Assembly: GCA_900752195.1 (NCBI GenBank)
Contig: CAADUJ010000020.1
Location: 1-64,000, forward strand
From: an uncultured Negativicutes bacterium
Lineage (GTDB): Bacteria; Bacillota; Negativicutes; Veillonellales; Megasphaeraceae
Length of the DNA stretch: 64,000 nucleotides
Direction of reading: 5' to 3'
The notes under the pieces: generated by a model
Told to the model about the DNA's origin: nothing
The model's database searches: none
Seen by the model: the letters and a program-made list of their open reading frames with translations, nothing else
Shown: piece by piece, positions 49,095 to 58,085 of the stretch
Layout: the number at the start of each line of letters is the position of its first letter
Numbering within the stretch: the first letter of the stretch is position 1
Program-made: the position numbers and the translations under genes

Positions 49095-51464
49095 ATGAAT
49101 AAACGTAGTTTACGAATATTAGGATTTTATCAGGTACAGCACCGGCTGATTCAGCTTTCACCATCGCGGTTGTCAAAGGAAATAGCGAAACGTTTGCGCC
49201 CCGTCAATGATGCAGGCCAAATTGAAAAGATGCTCACTGATACGGAAGAAGCCTATCGGTGCCAGCAAATCGAAGGAGCTACGCCTTTTGGTGGCATTGT
49301 TGATATTCGTCCAGCTCTTGAAAAGGCCGTGCGGGAAGTCACATTGGACGGCCGAGATTTTTTGGATATAGGGAATAATATCCAGCATTACAGTCAAATA
49401 CGGTCCTTTTTCCAGGCCAAAGCGGATGCCTATCCCGCTTTAGCCGAACGAAGTACAGTCATTGGTGATTTTTCAATGTTGTCTCAAAAGATTTCTCGCG
49501 TCTTTGATGAAAATCAGCAGATACGGGACAATGCATCGCCGGAATTGATGCGACTCAGGACGAGGATTGCTGAATTGGAACGGCAGACAAAACGGTATGT
49601 GCAAAACGTCTTGCAGAGCAAAGACTATCAGAAGTTCTTCCAAGATGCCATTGTGACGGTTCGTAATAATCGCTACGTCATCCCGATTAAACAAGAATAT
49701 CGCCATGCCTTTCCGGGTATAGTCCATGATACATCAGCCAGTGGTGCTACCTTGTATGTCGAACCGATGGCCATCGTTAATGCGAATAATGACCTGCAAT
49801 CAGCGAGAATTGCAGAAACGAGGGAAATAGAACGGATTTTCCGCCAGTTAACAGCTCTTGTCGAAGGGCAGTATGACGAGCTGAAAGAGAGTACGGACTG
49901 CGTCGGTCAGTTAGAATTCATCTTTGCCAAAGCCCAACTGGCCATTGAAATGAAGGCATTGCGTCCGGAAGTGTCAAAACGGGGACTCATCCGCTTGATT
50001 CAGGCAAGGCATCCTCTTATTGCAGCAGATAAAGTCGTTGCCAACACGATTGTCATTGGCGGTGAGTATGGTATACTTCTTATTACAGGATCCAATACGG
50101 GCGGCAAAACCGTATCGATGAAGACCTTGGGCCTTCTTGTCCTCATGCATCAGGCCGGATTGTTCCTTCCTGTATCAGAAGGATCGGAGCTTCCAATTCT
50201 TCACGATGTATATGCTGATATAGGCGATGAGCAGGATATTTCTCAAAATCTTAGTACCTTCTCGAGCCACATGAAGCAGCTCATTTATATCTTGAAGAGA
50301 TGTCAGCAAGACGACTTAATCTTAGCCGATGAATTAGGGTCAGGTACGGATCCTGCTGAAGGAAGTGCCATTGCCATTGCCATTTTAAAGGCAATGCTGA
50401 AGAAAAAATCCTATGTCATGGTAACGACTCATTACAATGACTTGAAAAATTTTGCCTATAATACGGAAGGTATCGAAAACGGTCATGTCGAATTCGATGT
50501 CGATACCTTGCGACCTACATATAAGTTGCGCATTGGCTCGGCGGGAAGTTCTCACGCCTTTAGTATCAGTGAACGACTGGGAATGCCGAAGGAGATTCTG
50601 GAAGATGCGCGTGAAATCCGCAGTCAGGCGCAAGATATGGATATGGAAAAGGTTCTGACAAAAATCAACGCCCAGGCGAAGAAAATGGATGAAGAACAGG
50701 CTGAACTGGAACAGCGCTTGCAGGAAGCACGGCGTATAGAAGAGGAATTGCGCAAGGAAAAGGCAAAAGTGTCATCGAAACGGCAGGACATCATCGATTC
50801 CAGTCGACGCGAAGCCGTTGACTTAAAGCGCAATGTCCGTATGGAGGCTGAACGGATTATCCGGGAACTCAAGGAAAAAGCAAAAGAGGAGTTGTCAGAA
50901 AAGGAACGGAATCGCCTTATCGAACAGGCACGACGGGAAATCCAGCAAATTTCTTTGCCAGAACAGCATAAGCCGAAGCGGGATCCTATTGATCCAGCCC
51001 AATTAAAAGTGGGTCAGCAAGTCTTCATCAATTCCCTTGATGGCATCGGTACGGTGAGGGAAATGAACGGAAAAAATCTGACCGTATCCGTACGTGGCAT
51101 GACGGTGCGGGTAAAGATGAAAGATGTAAGCGCCCCGTATCTGACAGAGCTTAAACGAGTGGAGCAGGAAGAGAAGAAGGAGCAATCCCATTCTACATAT
51201 CGGCCTATCCGAACGGCCAGGGTGGCAACGGAAATCAATATCATTGGAAAAACGGGTGATGAAGCCATTCCTGATGTAGAACGATTCCTTGATCAGGCCT
51301 TGCAGGCTGGGTTTAGTCCAGTTCGCATCATTCATGGTAAGGGAAGTGGTGCGCTTCGTTCGCGCATTCACCAATTTTTGGACCGACAGCCATTTGTAAA
51401 GAAGTATGCCCTCGATGACGTCGATGGTGGTGGCGCTGGTGTGACCTTAGTCTATTTTAAATGA
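49095..51464 (+). CDS. mutS2: MutS2 (DNA/ribosome-associated ATPase with Smr domain)
   Basis: A 789-residue MutS2. The core domain is followed by the ATPase: Walker A TGSNTGGKTVSMKT near 335, LADELGSGTDPAEGSAIA (Walker B), then HYNDLKNFAYN. A long coiled coil (about 515-620) and a C-terminal Smr nuclease domain (INIIGKTGDEAIPDVERFLD, IHGKGSGALRSRIH) complete it. MutS2 suppresses recombination and rescues collided ribosomes in Bacillus; it is not a mismatch-repair MutS. It starts 43 bases after the U32 gene, with AAGGAG upstream. Confidence 0.96.
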   Translation: MNKRSLRILGFYQVQHRLIQLSPSRLSKEIAKRLRPVNDAGQIEKMLTDTEEAYRCQQIEGATPFGGIVDIRPALEKAVREVTLDGRDFLDIGNNIQHYSQIRSFFQAKADAYPALAERSTVIGDFSMLSQKISRVFDENQQIRDNASPELMRLRTRIAELERQTKRYVQNVLQSKDYQKFFQDAIVTVRNNRYVIPIKQEYRHAFPGIVHDTSASGATLYVEPMAIVNANNDLQSARIAETREIERIFRQLTALVEGQYDELKESTDCVGQLEFIFAKAQLAIEMKALRPEVSKRGLIRLIQARHPLIAADKVVANTIVIGGEYGILLITGSNTGGKTVSMKTLGLLVLMHQAGLFLPVSEGSELPILHDVYADIGDEQDISQNLSTFSSHMKQLIYILKRCQQDDLILADELGSGTDPAEGSAIAIAILKAMLKKKSYVMVTTHYNDLKNFAYNTEGIENGHVEFDVDTLRPTYKLRIGSAGSSHAFSISERLGMPKEILEDAREIRSQAQDMDMEKVLTKINAQAKKMDEEQAELEQRLQEARRIEEELRKEKAKVSSKRQDIIDSSRREAVDLKRNVRMEAERIIRELKEKAKEELSEKERNRLIEQARREIQQISLPEQHKPKRDPIDPAQLKVGQQVFINSLDGIGTVREMNGKNLTVSVRGMTVRVKMKDVSAPYLTELKRVEQEEKKEQSHSTYRPIRTARVATEINIIGKTGDEAIPDVERFLDQALQAGFSPVRIIHGKGSGALRSRIHQFLDRQPFVKKYALDDVDGGGAGVTLVYFK

Positions 51465-51468
51465 GAAA

Positions 51469-51567
51469 AGCCCTGTACTGATGAAATGTGTTTTGCCCTC
51501 AATTGTTAGACCAAAAGATTAACGATTGGGAGGTCGGAACAAAGAGTCATCAGTACAGGGTTTTTGT
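51469..51567. terminator. Bidirectional long-loop terminator between mutS2 and the CoA-transferase gene
   Basis: CCCTGTACTGATGA (51471-51484) is the exact complement of TCATCAGTACAGGG (51547-51560), with T-runs outside on both strands. Inside the loop a second stem pairs CCTCAATTGTTA with TAACGATTGGGAGG. It ends both convergent genes. The nested stem is unusual for a simple terminator. Confidence 0.8.
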
Positions 51568-51584
51568 GTGTTTCTCACTATGTG

Positions 51585-53123
51585 TTACGGTTTGAAAATT
51601 TCATAGCCCATCGTCTGGAGATTGGTAGAAATAGCTGGTTTAAAATCCATTTGGTTGAGAATGTCTTTTTGTAACTCTATACCTGGTGCGATTTCAATTA
51701 GTACCAGGCCATTTTGGGTAAGGCGGAATACAGCTCGTTCCGTAATGACTAAAACATTCTGCTGACGTTCCATGGCATGGCGGGCCGAGAAGGTAATTTG
51801 TTCGACATCTTTTTTGAATTTTTTGTATGTTCCTTCGTGCGTGATAATGAGTGTACCATCGCGGATTTCTTCTCGTAATCCACCGGCTGTAAAGGTTCCC
51901 AGAAAGATGATGGTCTTTGTGTTCTGTGAAATATCGATGAATCCACCGGGGCCAACGACGCGGCCGTTAAATTTTGATACGTTCACATTGCCTTGTGCAT
52001 CCATTTCGGCCAATCCCAATACGGTACAATCGAGACAACCACCAGTGTATACGTCAAGGATATCTGCTGTCTTATATATAGCTTCAGGATTGATGGAAGC
52101 GCCCATTCCCATCCCCGTCAAAGGAATACCTCCTAATACGCCCGATTCTGTGGATAAAATGAATTCCTGGCTAAGGCCCTCTTCAGCGGCTACAGTTGCT
52201 GCGCCCTGAGGTATGCCAATGCCAAGATTAATGAGATCCCCGTGATGAAATTCTTTTACGGCCCGGCGGGCACAAATTTTGCGGGCATCCAATGGCAGAG
52301 GGGTCATGGTTACAGGAGCTTTACGCGTCTCTCCCGTTAGTTCTGGCCGATAGCCTTTTTGGGATAGACTTTGGGTGTGATATTCTTTGGGTGAAGGTAT
52401 GACGTAATCTACCATGAAACGATGAATCTTGACAGAACGTGGATTTAGCGTGCCTGATGGAAGTACGCCTTCTACTTCTGCAATGACAATGCCACCAGAT
52501 GCATGGGTAGCCATGGCTACTTCGAGCTGATCTGAAAGAAGAGCTTCCTTTTCCAACGAAATATTTCCATCTTCATCGGCATAGGTGCCACGGATAAAAC
52601 AGACATCTATGGCAATGGGATCATAGTAGAGATATTCATTGCCGTGGACTGTTGCGATACGGACGATGTCTTTGCCTGATTGGACGGTTTTTTCATTGGC
52701 TTTGCTTCCTTCCTGACGCGGATCAGCAAACGTTCCAAGGCCTGTGGCTGTCCATACGCCAGGAGCATGGGATGCTTGGGCACGATACAGTTTTATGATC
52801 GTACCAAAAGGCAATAAATAGGCACGACAGTCGTTATGATAGATTCGTTCCGCAAGGCCTGGTTCCAGGCCTACGTGGCTGGTGATGATAGTGTCTACTA
52901 ATCCTTTTTGAGATAAATGATCCGAGCCGTGTCCTTTTTTGTCGCTTACGCCGATACTCTTAATCAATGTAAGAGAATGGGGATGTCCTGTTTCTCTATA
53001 CTTTTGTGCTAGCGTTTCTAGGAGATACTCTGGCACTGAAAACCCAACGAACCCACAGTGCGCAAGAGTGTCATAATCATGTATGCGTGCGATGGCTTCA
53101 CGAGCTGAAACGAAGCGTGTCAT
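51585..53123 (-). CDS. Acyl-CoA:acetate/propionate CoA-transferase (fused alpha-beta)
   Basis: A 512-residue family I CoA-transferase that exchanges CoA between short-chain acyl-CoA and carboxylates through a glutamyl-CoA intermediate. The catalytic Glu is in STESGVLGGIP. Other signs are GLGTFADPR, FIRGTYADEDGNIS, NLGIGIPQGAA and the C-terminal FLGTFTAGGL. It is homologous to M. elsdenii propionate CoA-transferase but clearly a different member. ATG 53123 with GGGAGG upstream is preferred over 53156. It begins two bases after the cysteine desulfurase-family gene, so the two are co-transcribed. Confidence 0.9.
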   Translation of the reverse strand: MTRFVSAREAIARIHDYDTLAHCGFVGFSVPEYLLETLAQKYRETGHPHSLTLIKSIGVSDKKGHGSDHLSQKGLVDTIITSHVGLEPGLAERIYHNDCRAYLLPFGTIIKLYRAQASHAPGVWTATGLGTFADPRQEGSKANEKTVQSGKDIVRIATVHGNEYLYYDPIAIDVCFIRGTYADEDGNISLEKEALLSDQLEVAMATHASGGIVIAEVEGVLPSGTLNPRSVKIHRFMVDYVIPSPKEYHTQSLSQKGYRPELTGETRKAPVTMTPLPLDARKICARRAVKEFHHGDLINLGIGIPQGAATVAAEEGLSQEFILSTESGVLGGIPLTGMGMGASINPEAIYKTADILDVYTGGCLDCTVLGLAEMDAQGNVNVSKFNGRVVGPGGFIDISQNTKTIIFLGTFTAGGLREEIRDGTLIITHEGTYKKFKKDVEQITFSARHAMERQQNVLVITERAVFRLTQNGLVLIEIAPGIELQKDILNQMDFKPAISTNLQTMGYEIFKP

Positions 53124-53125
53124 GG

Positions 53126-54298
53126 CTATACCTCCCTCGTATTGGAAGAGGAACAAATGGCAGCTAAAGCGGTTAAGGCTTTGTCGATTTCTTCTTCTGT
53201 TGTCGCATAACCGAAGGAAAAGCGAATCGTTCCCGTGGGATACGTGCCTAGTGTGATATGTGCTGACGGCGCACAGTGCAAGCCGACACGCGTCAAGATA
53301 GAATAGTCTCTTTCAAGGGCATAGGCAATTTCACTGTTATCCTTTGTCTTTGCTGTGACCGATACGACAGCAACGCGATTTTCCGTATTCGTTTTACCGA
53401 TGATTGTAAGATCGGGAATCGCCTCTAAGCCTCGCAAAAACCGGCCCGTCAGAGCCATTTCCTTTTCGTGGATATTAGCGATACCAATGGTGTCGATTGC
53501 AGTAAGGGCTGCGTGAAGGCCAACGATACCTGGTAAATTGAGCGTGCCTGATTCAAATTTGTCCGGTAAAAAGGACGGCATCGTCTCCATGTGAGACAGA
53601 CTGCCTGTTCCGCCGGCAATCAATGGCGTCATTCTGTCGGCTACTTTGTCTGTTACGAGAATGCCGCCTGTGCCCTGCGGGCCCAGAAGTCCTTTATGTC
53701 CGGTAAAACATACGGCATCAATATGGTCACAGGTCATGGAAATGGGGAGCGTACCTGCTGTCTGAGCCGTATCGACGATGAAAAGCAGATCATGAGCCTT
53801 ACAAAAGTCGCCGACTTGAGAAAGTGGCATGACCGTACCACACACATTTGAAGCGTGTGTCGTGATTATGGCACGTGTTGATGGCTGGAGCAAGGCTTCT
53901 GCTGTTTCCAGAAGAAGTTCTCCCTCTTTTGTGCAAGGAATCCGGTCGAATGTGATACCTTTTTCAGCAAGCTGTATGAGAGGACGCATGACGGCGTTGT
54001 GTTCCATGGAAGAGACGAGTACATGATCGCCTTTTTTCAAGAGACCTTTCAATACCATGTTGAGACTTGTTGTGATATTGGCCGTAAAGATGACGTTTTT
54101 TACGTTGTCGAAGTCAAAGAGCCTTGCCAGACTTTGACGAGTCTCCAATACAATGGATTCCAAGGCATATGCAGGACTGTAGGAGCTGCGGTTGATATTC
54201 GTTCCATACTGCGTCATGTAGTCGGTCATGGCCGTAATGACCGAAGGTGGTTTGGGATAAGACGTACAGGCGTTGTCTAAATAAATACGTTCCATCAT
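53126..54298 (-). CDS. Cysteine desulfurase-family aminotransferase class V (EF2568 type)
   Basis: A 390-residue PLP enzyme resembling cysteine desulfurases/selenocysteine lyases. It begins IYLDNACTSYPKPPSV as in the EF2568 (TIGR01977) group. It has SSMEHNAVMRP (His over PLP), VDTAQTAG (Asp), CFTGHKGLLGPQGTGG with the PLP Lys, and HCAPSAHITLGT with the likely catalytic Cys. This subgroup is reported beside selenium-dependent molybdenum hydroxylase genes. Here it is divergent from yedE, a tusA-like gene and a DUF3343 gene, which strengthens a sulfur/selenium mobilisation role. Start ATG 54298 (or 54295) follows GGAGGTG; the longer frame to 54352 is less likely. Confidence 0.9.
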   Translation of the reverse strand: MMERIYLDNACTSYPKPPSVITAMTDYMTQYGTNINRSSYSPAYALESIVLETRQSLARLFDFDNVKNVIFTANITTSLNMVLKGLLKKGDHVLVSSMEHNAVMRPLIQLAEKGITFDRIPCTKEGELLLETAEALLQPSTRAIITTHASNVCGTVMPLSQVGDFCKAHDLLFIVDTAQTAGTLPISMTCDHIDAVCFTGHKGLLGPQGTGGILVTDKVADRMTPLIAGGTGSLSHMETMPSFLPDKFESGTLNLPGIVGLHAALTAIDTIGIANIHEKEMALTGRFLRGLEAIPDLTIIGKTNTENRVAVVSVTAKTKDNSEIAYALERDYSILTRVGLHCAPSAHITLGTYPTGTIRFSFGYATTEEEIDKALTALAAICSSSNTREV

Positions 54299-54441
54299 AG
54301 GTGATGCACCTCCTTTCCTCTTAGTATAAAGAGCCCCTTTTGCCAATGTCAACAGAATAAAAAGAAGATTACATAAAAATAATTATGCTGAATACTCAAT
54401 TAAAATTAATTAGATATACTAAAAATGAATAGAATGATTCG

Positions 54442-54470
54442 TTTACTTTATAATGTGACTCCCGTATAAT
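54442..54470 (+). promoter_or_regulatory. Promoter of the yedE operon
   Basis: TTTACT (54442-54447), 17-base spacer, TATAAT (54465-54470), about 95 bases before yedE. Confidence 0.75.
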
Positions 54471-54564
54471 GGAAGTATCACAACTCCATTTGATTTCGTA
54501 CAGGATTTTTATGTATATGGATGTATGTTGTGAAAAAATATTCAAAAAAGGAGGATTTGCTAAT

Positions 54565-55635
54565 ATGAATTTAGCGAGAGAAAAGATGACAATCATTGTC
54601 ATTGGCCTTATCATCGGCCTTATCGCTGGGATGCTTGTCATAGCAGGAAACCCCGCCAACATGGGATTTTGCATTGCCTGCTTCGTTCGCGATACGGTAG
54701 GAGGCCTGGGCCTTCATCGGGCAGCGCCGGTCCAGTATATCCGACCGGAAATCATTGGTCTTTTATTAGGGTCGTTTTTATTATCCCTCTTTCGGGGTGA
54801 GCACATGGCTCGTGGTGGTTCGTCGCCGCTTACACGGTTTATCCTGGGATTCTTCGTTATGATTGGTTGCCTCATGTTCTTAGGCTGCCCCTTCCGCATG
54901 ATTCTTCGCATAGCCGGTGGTGACTGGAATGCGATTGTTGGCTTGCTTGGATTTGCCAGCGGCATTGGCGTCGGCGTGTTTTTCCTCAATCGTGGTTACA
55001 CGTTGAAACGGACCTATACGCTTACAAAGCTCGAAGGATTCGTCATGCCAGCTGTACAGCTCGTATTGTTAGGTCTTCTCATTGCAGCACCTGCATTTAT
55101 TTACTTTACAGAAGTCGGTGCAGGTCCTGGTGCCAAACACGCGGCTCTCATCATTTCTTTGTGCGCGGGCTTTATCGTCGGTGCATTGGCACAATACAGC
55201 CGTTTTTGTATGGTCGGCGGTATTCGTGACTTTATCCTCTTTAGAGAAACGAAGCTTCTCTTAGGATTCATTGCCGTATTAGTAGCTGCTTTTATCGTCA
55301 ATGTGTCTGTTGGCTATTTCCACCCTGGCTTTACAGGCCAGCCGATTGCCCATGCCGATGGCCTTTGGAATTTCTTAGGCATGGTATTGGCCGGTTTGGG
55401 CTGCGTATTGCTTGGTGGTTGTCCTCTTCGGCAGATCATCCTCACAGGCGAAGGCAATACGGATTCGGCCGTTACCTTCCTAGGCCTTGCAGCAGGTGCT
55501 GCTTTTGCCCATAACTTTGCCTTAGCTGCTTCTGGCAATGGCCCGACGATGAATGGGAAAATCGGCGTCATTTTTGGTCTTGTCGTCGTTACGATCATAG
55601 CTGTTGTCAATACGTATCAACAGAGACGTGCCTAG
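54565..55635 (+). CDS. yedE: YedE-family putative selenium transporter
   Basis: A 356-residue polytopic membrane protein (about nine or ten helices) of the YeeE/YedE family. Conserved Cys motifs GFCIACFVRD, FLGCPFRM, YSRFCMVGGIRDF and LLGGCPLRQI mark the two repeated halves. YeeE homologues carry thiosulfate, and the YedE subgroup has been linked by genome context to selenium use. ATG 54565 is preceded by AAGGAGG; the frame from 54469 is only an extension. A TusA/YedF-like gene and a DUF3343 gene follow at once. Confidence 0.88.
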   Translation: MNLAREKMTIIVIGLIIGLIAGMLVIAGNPANMGFCIACFVRDTVGGLGLHRAAPVQYIRPEIIGLLLGSFLLSLFRGEHMARGGSSPLTRFILGFFVMIGCLMFLGCPFRMILRIAGGDWNAIVGLLGFASGIGVGVFFLNRGYTLKRTYTLTKLEGFVMPAVQLVLLGLLIAAPAFIYFTEVGAGPGAKHAALIISLCAGFIVGALAQYSRFCMVGGIRDFILFRETKLLLGFIAVLVAAFIVNVSVGYFHPGFTGQPIAHADGLWNFLGMVLAGLGCVLLGGCPLRQIILTGEGNTDSAVTFLGLAAGAAFAHNFALAASGNGPTMNGKIGVIFGLVVVTIIAVVNTYQQRRA

Positions 55636-55649
55636 AGGAGGAATGAAAT

Positions 55650-55853
55650 ATGTTAGATGCTAGGGGGTATTCGTGCCCCGAACCGGTTATCATGGTCCGC
55701 AAAGAACTCCAGCATTCGCCTAAAGAGTGTCAGGTCATGGTAGATAACCATGTGGCAGTTGAAAATATTACTCGTTTTGCCATGCATCAGGGGTATGAGG
55801 TAACTGTTACGGAACAAGGTCCTGATTTTGTACTTCACATTACGAAAAAGTAG
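55650..55853 (+). CDS. TusA/YedF-like sulfur(selenium) carrier protein
   Basis: A 67-residue TusA-like protein with LDARGYSCPEPVIMVRKEL: the Cys of CPEP is the sulfur/selenium acceptor. It is the right size for the single-domain TusA fold rather than the longer YedF, which has an extra DsrE-like domain. It likely takes sulfur or selenium from the divergent cysteine desulfurase-like enzyme, or receives the species imported by YedE. AGAGGAGG precedes the ATG. Confidence 0.88.
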   Translation: MLDARGYSCPEPVIMVRKELQHSPKECQVMVDNHVAVENITRFAMHQGYEVTVTEQGPDFVLHITKK

Positions 55854-55861
55854 GGAGCGTC

Positions 55862-56104
55862 ATGGTGTATATTGCCTTATTTTTCTCTCATTTCGGAGCC
55901 ATACGATTCCATCATGAGGTTGCAGGCGCCTTCGATGATGCCCATTTGATGCCTGTTCCTCGCTCACTTAGTTCTTCTTGTGGCACTTGTGTTACCTTTA
56001 CGGCGACAGGCGAGTTGCCCCATATCCAGTATGAACGCTATGAAATAGAAGGAATCGTACAAAAAAATGAGGATGATTATAGGTATATTTATAAAGCAGA
56101 TTGA
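55862..56104 (+). CDS. DUF3343 putative Se/S carrier-like protein
   Basis: An 80-residue protein with the DUF3343 pattern: YIALFFSHFGAIRFH at the N-terminus and LSSSCGTCVTF with a CxxC pair, which is usual in this family. DUF3343 proteins are encoded beside YedE/YedF and labelled Se/S carrier-like on that basis; no activity is established. It starts eight bases after the TusA-like gene with GGGAG upstream and is the last gene of the yedE operon. Confidence 0.83.
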   Translation: MVYIALFFSHFGAIRFHHEVAGAFDDAHLMPVPRSLSSSCGTCVTFTATGELPHIQYERYEIEGIVQKNEDDYRYIYKAD

Positions 56105-56149
56105 CGGAAGACGAATGTAGCTTCTATCTTGACGATGGTCTTTTCGCAG

Positions 56150-56179
56150 TTGCAAGAAATGGGCTCGGTCGCGTATACT
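56150..56179 (+). promoter_or_regulatory. bcp promoter
   Basis: TTGCAA (56150-56155), 18-base spacer, TATACT (56174-56179). A CCTCTC-CTTT-GAGAGG hairpin follows in the 5' UTR without a T-run. Confidence 0.65.
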
Positions 56180-56248
56180 TAAGAGGGCCTCTCCTTTGAG
56201 AGGTATTGATAGTCTATTTCATGAATATAGTGAAAGGAGATTTTCCTC

Positions 56249-56701
56249 ATGCTTGAAATCGGTACCAAAGCGCCTGCGTTTACACTATCGGATCAGGACG
56301 GTGTAGAACATAGCTTACATGATTTTTTAGGTAAAAAGGTAGTTCTCTATTTCTATCCGAAAGATAATACACCAGGATGCACGAAACAGGCTTGTGCATT
56401 TGGTGACCTTTATCCACAGTTTGTGGAAAAAGGGGCTGTCGTCATTGGCGTGAGCAAGGATTCTGTAGCATCTCATAAAAAATTTGCAGAAAAATTTAAT
56501 TTGCCCTTTACGATTCTGTCAGATCCGGAACGGACTGTGCTGGAAGCCTATGATGTCTGGAAAGAACGGAAACTCTATGGAAAAGTATCGATGGGCGTGA
56601 TTCGCACGACGTATCTCATCGATGAAGAAGGTGTTATTGTAAAAGCGAAGGGCCGCGTAAAGCCGGCTGAAAATCCGCAGCAAATGCTGGATATGCTGTA
56701 A
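56249..56701 (+). CDS. bcp: Thiol peroxidase/peroxiredoxin Bcp
   Basis: A 150-residue atypical peroxiredoxin that reduces hydrogen and organic peroxides, probably with thioredoxin. The peroxidatic Cys is in FYPKDNTPGCTKQAC; the second Cys, five residues on, may be resolving. TVLEAYDVWKERK and TYLIDEEGVI are family segments. GAAAGGAG precedes the ATG. It has its own promoter and a downstream terminator shared with the convergent flavodiiron gene, another oxygen-defence gene. Confidence 0.94.
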   Translation: MLEIGTKAPAFTLSDQDGVEHSLHDFLGKKVVLYFYPKDNTPGCTKQACAFGDLYPQFVEKGAVVIGVSKDSVASHKKFAEKFNLPFTILSDPERTVLEAYDVWKERKLYGKVSMGVIRTTYLIDEEGVIVKAKGRVKPAENPQQMLDML

Positions 56702-56799
56702 GCCCATGGAGTGTAGAGTTCCTTTAAGCTGGACACGGCAGCTGATACCGCATGGTTTCAGCTACCGTGATTGACGGCATCAGTACCATAACGTATAGC

Positions 56800-56844
56800 A
56801 AACGGCCCCATAGATGAGCAATCTCGAATCTATGGGGCCGTTTT
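56800..56844. terminator. Bidirectional terminator between bcp and fprA
   Basis: AAACGGCCCCATAGAT and ATCTATGGGGCCGTTTT are exact complements with a 12-base loop, with T-runs in both directions. Confidence 0.93.
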
Positions 56845-56882
56845 GTAGTTGCGTATAAGGTTTTATGCATCAAAAGAGTCGA

Positions 56883-58070
56883 TTAAAGAGTTTGACTAAA
56901 TTGTTTGCCAAAATCACGGCATTCTTCCAGGGCTTTTTCATCGGGCATCCATTTGCACCGGAGGCCATCGCTTTCGACAGTAAAACCGGCACCTTTTAAG
57001 AGGTTTGTAATTTGTCCGACTGATTCGCCACTCCAACCGAAGCTTCCAAAGGCGGCGGCTTTTTTGTTTTTGAATTTCAATCCTCTGATCATTTCCATGA
57101 TGCTTCCAATGGAGGATAAGAAGCCATAGTTGATGGTAGGAGAACCGACGAGAATGGCTTTCGATTTGAATACTTCTGTGACGATGTCATTTTTATCATC
57201 TACAGCGGAGTTATAGAGCTTGACGACAAGTGTCGGATCCGCCTGACGCAACCCTTCACAAATGGCTTCTGCCATACGCCGTGTGGCATTCCACATGGTA
57301 TCATAGATGATGGTGACTTGATTTTCCTGATAGGCTTTAGCCCAAGTCTGATAGGTCTTTACAATTTGAAGCGGATCATGGCGCCAGATGACACCGTGGC
57401 TCGGGCAGATCATATTGACGGGCACGTTCATAGCCAAGATTTCCTCAATTTTCTTCGTGACCATCGGGCTATATAAATTCAAGATATTAGCATAGTATTT
57501 CATGGCTTCGTTATAAAGTTCTGCCTGGTCGACGTTGTCGTTGAACAACGTTTCGCTGGCATAGTGTTGGCCGAAGCCGTCGTTGGAAAAGAGGATATTT
57601 TCTCCTGTCATATAGGTGAACATCGTATCTGGCCAGTGGAGCATAGGCGCTTCGATAAAGACGAGCTTATGTTTTCCTATGTCCAGGGTATCACCGGTTT
57701 TTACGTTGACGAAATTCCAATCAGCATGGTAGAGACCACGGATGATGGCTTCACCCTTTGCGGTGCAATAAATGGGCGTATCTGGTATTTCCCGCATCAG
57801 TGCTGGTAACGCTCCGCTGTGGTCATTTTCATTATGGTTCATGACGATGTAGTCAATATCATGCAAGTCAATTTCTTTCTTCAGATTTTCGACGAATTCA
57901 TCATCGTATGGTTTCCATACGGTGTCTATAAGGACATTTTTGCCGTCGCGAATAAGATAGGCATTATAGGAAGAGCCTTTTTCCGTAGAATATTCATGAC
58001 CGTGGAATTCATTCAGTTCCCAGTCTACTTTACCTACCCATGTAACAAATTCTGTAATTTTTTTACCCAT
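56883..58070 (-). CDS. fprA: Flavodiiron protein (A-type flavoprotein)
   Basis: A 395-residue enzyme reducing O2 to water (and/or NO to N2O) for anaerobes. The N-terminal metallo-beta-lactamase domain has the diiron ligands in NHNENDHSG (HxExDH), LHWPDTM and SHGVIW. The C-terminal flavodoxin domain (about 250-395) has the FMN loop YDTMWNATRRMAEA and GSPTINYGF. No rubredoxin domain is attached, so a separate donor is needed. GAGACG-type spacing upstream of the ATG is modest. The gene lies downstream of the cupin gene on the same strand with a 15-base gap. Confidence 0.95.
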   Translation of the reverse strand: MGKKITEFVTWVGKVDWELNEFHGHEYSTEKGSSYNAYLIRDGKNVLIDTVWKPYDDEFVENLKKEIDLHDIDYIVMNHNENDHSGALPALMREIPDTPIYCTAKGEAIIRGLYHADWNFVNVKTGDTLDIGKHKLVFIEAPMLHWPDTMFTYMTGENILFSNDGFGQHYASETLFNDNVDQAELYNEAMKYYANILNLYSPMVTKKIEEILAMNVPVNMICPSHGVIWRHDPLQIVKTYQTWAKAYQENQVTIIYDTMWNATRRMAEAICEGLRQADPTLVVKLYNSAVDDKNDIVTEVFKSKAILVGSPTINYGFLSSIGSIMEMIRGLKFKNKKAAAFGSFGWSGESVGQITNLLKGAGFTVESDGLRCKWMPDEKALEECRDFGKQFSQTL

Positions 58071-58085
58071 TTGAATCGTCTCCTT

